A stretch of DNA of 64,000 bases. Source: CAVVDY01 sp963819645. GTDB taxonomy: Bacteria; Acidobacteriota; Terriglobia; Terriglobales; Acidobacteriaceae. The first letter of the stretch is position 1, and each line of letters opens with the position of its first letter. Both the position numbers and the translations under genes were made by a program. Location: contig CAWFWZ010000014.1 in NCBI GenBank assembly GCA_963819645.1, forward strand, positions 1 to 64,000, given 5' to 3'. Under the pieces are notes generated by a model. The model was given only the letters and a program-made list of their open reading frames with translations. It made no database searches and had not been told where the DNA came from. This document shows, one piece after another, positions 63,830 to 64,000 of this stretch.

Positions 63830-64000
63830 TGTCGTGGCGCGACTACCGATTTGGGCCCGCCTCAGATCCGCGAGTACGAACAATCTCGATTGCTGTTTTG
63901 CCTGAGGCCATACGGCGTGCTAACGTGCAAGTTCGGGCGAAATCCAAGAATCCACCGGCGAAGGAACGCTCGGCGAATTGATGATTGTCCGCACTCGATT

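Noticed and set aside
63830..64000. Possible minus-strand C-terminal fragment ending near 63924
   Set aside because: The stretch is too short to support a gene and shows no motif.

Overview
The window looks like a chromosomal segment of an Acidobacteriota bacterium, probably of the Terriglobia/Koribacter type. This is an inference from the gene mix (paired M13 peptidases, DUF2277, UPF0158, mreBCD, OprB-type porin, MCE protein, HTH proteins beginning GWKSIASHLG) and from the very high load of short dispersed palindromic repeats. No phylogenetic computation was possible. There is no sign of a phage, plasmid, insertion sequence or CRISPR array.

Layout. 1-2.4 kb: the start of a xanthine dehydrogenase/CO dehydrogenase-type molybdopterin subunit running off the left edge, preceded by a truncated C-terminal remnant of a second copy. 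3.2-5.9 kb: a compact three-gene operon with a strong promoter and operator-like repeats, encoding a DGQHR/DndB-like protein, a small DUF2622/GhoS-like protein and a two-domain protein ending in a TIR-like nucleotide-binding domain. This is the best candidate for an undescribed defence or signalling system. 6.1-7.3 kb: UPF0158 and DUF2277 proteins amid repeats. 7.8-11.7 kb: mreB, mreC and mreD, with a MazE/MazF-type toxin-antitoxin pair between mreB and mreC. 12-15.5 kb: an HTH protein, a secreted protein, a YceI-family protein and glyA. 15.7-35.4 kb: a surface polysaccharide locus with an ABC-2 exporter (Wzm/Wzt type), several methyltransferases, GT4 and GT2 glycosyltransferases, a radical SAM protein fused to an Ig-like domain, an Stf0-type sulfotransferase, a large membrane protein with a C-terminal carbohydrate-binding-like domain, and gmd/rmd for GDP-D-rhamnose. 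It ends beside a tRNA-Met gene. 35.8-64 kb: porin, TetR regulator, DsbA-like protein, an EF-G paralogue, a second small-protein/TIR-like pair, purM, an acyl-CoA synthetase/acetyltransferase fusion, MCE protein, two M13 peptidases, SH3 lipoprotein, PRTase-like protein, DegT aminotransferase, PuuD-like membrane protein, hfq-hflX, HEAT protein, lipA, cytochrome c and an RDD protein.

Two things cut across the annotation. First, at least a dozen genes between 19.4 and 61.4 kb, including purM and an EF-G gene, are broken by single-base shifts, almost all +1. This is much better explained by uncorrected sequencing or assembly indels than by real decay, so I annotate those genes over their full restored span. 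Second, the intergenic regions carry at least three families of short dispersed repeats. One has perfectly palindromic arms that change from copy to copy while the spacer stays the same. Another forms terminator-like hairpins.
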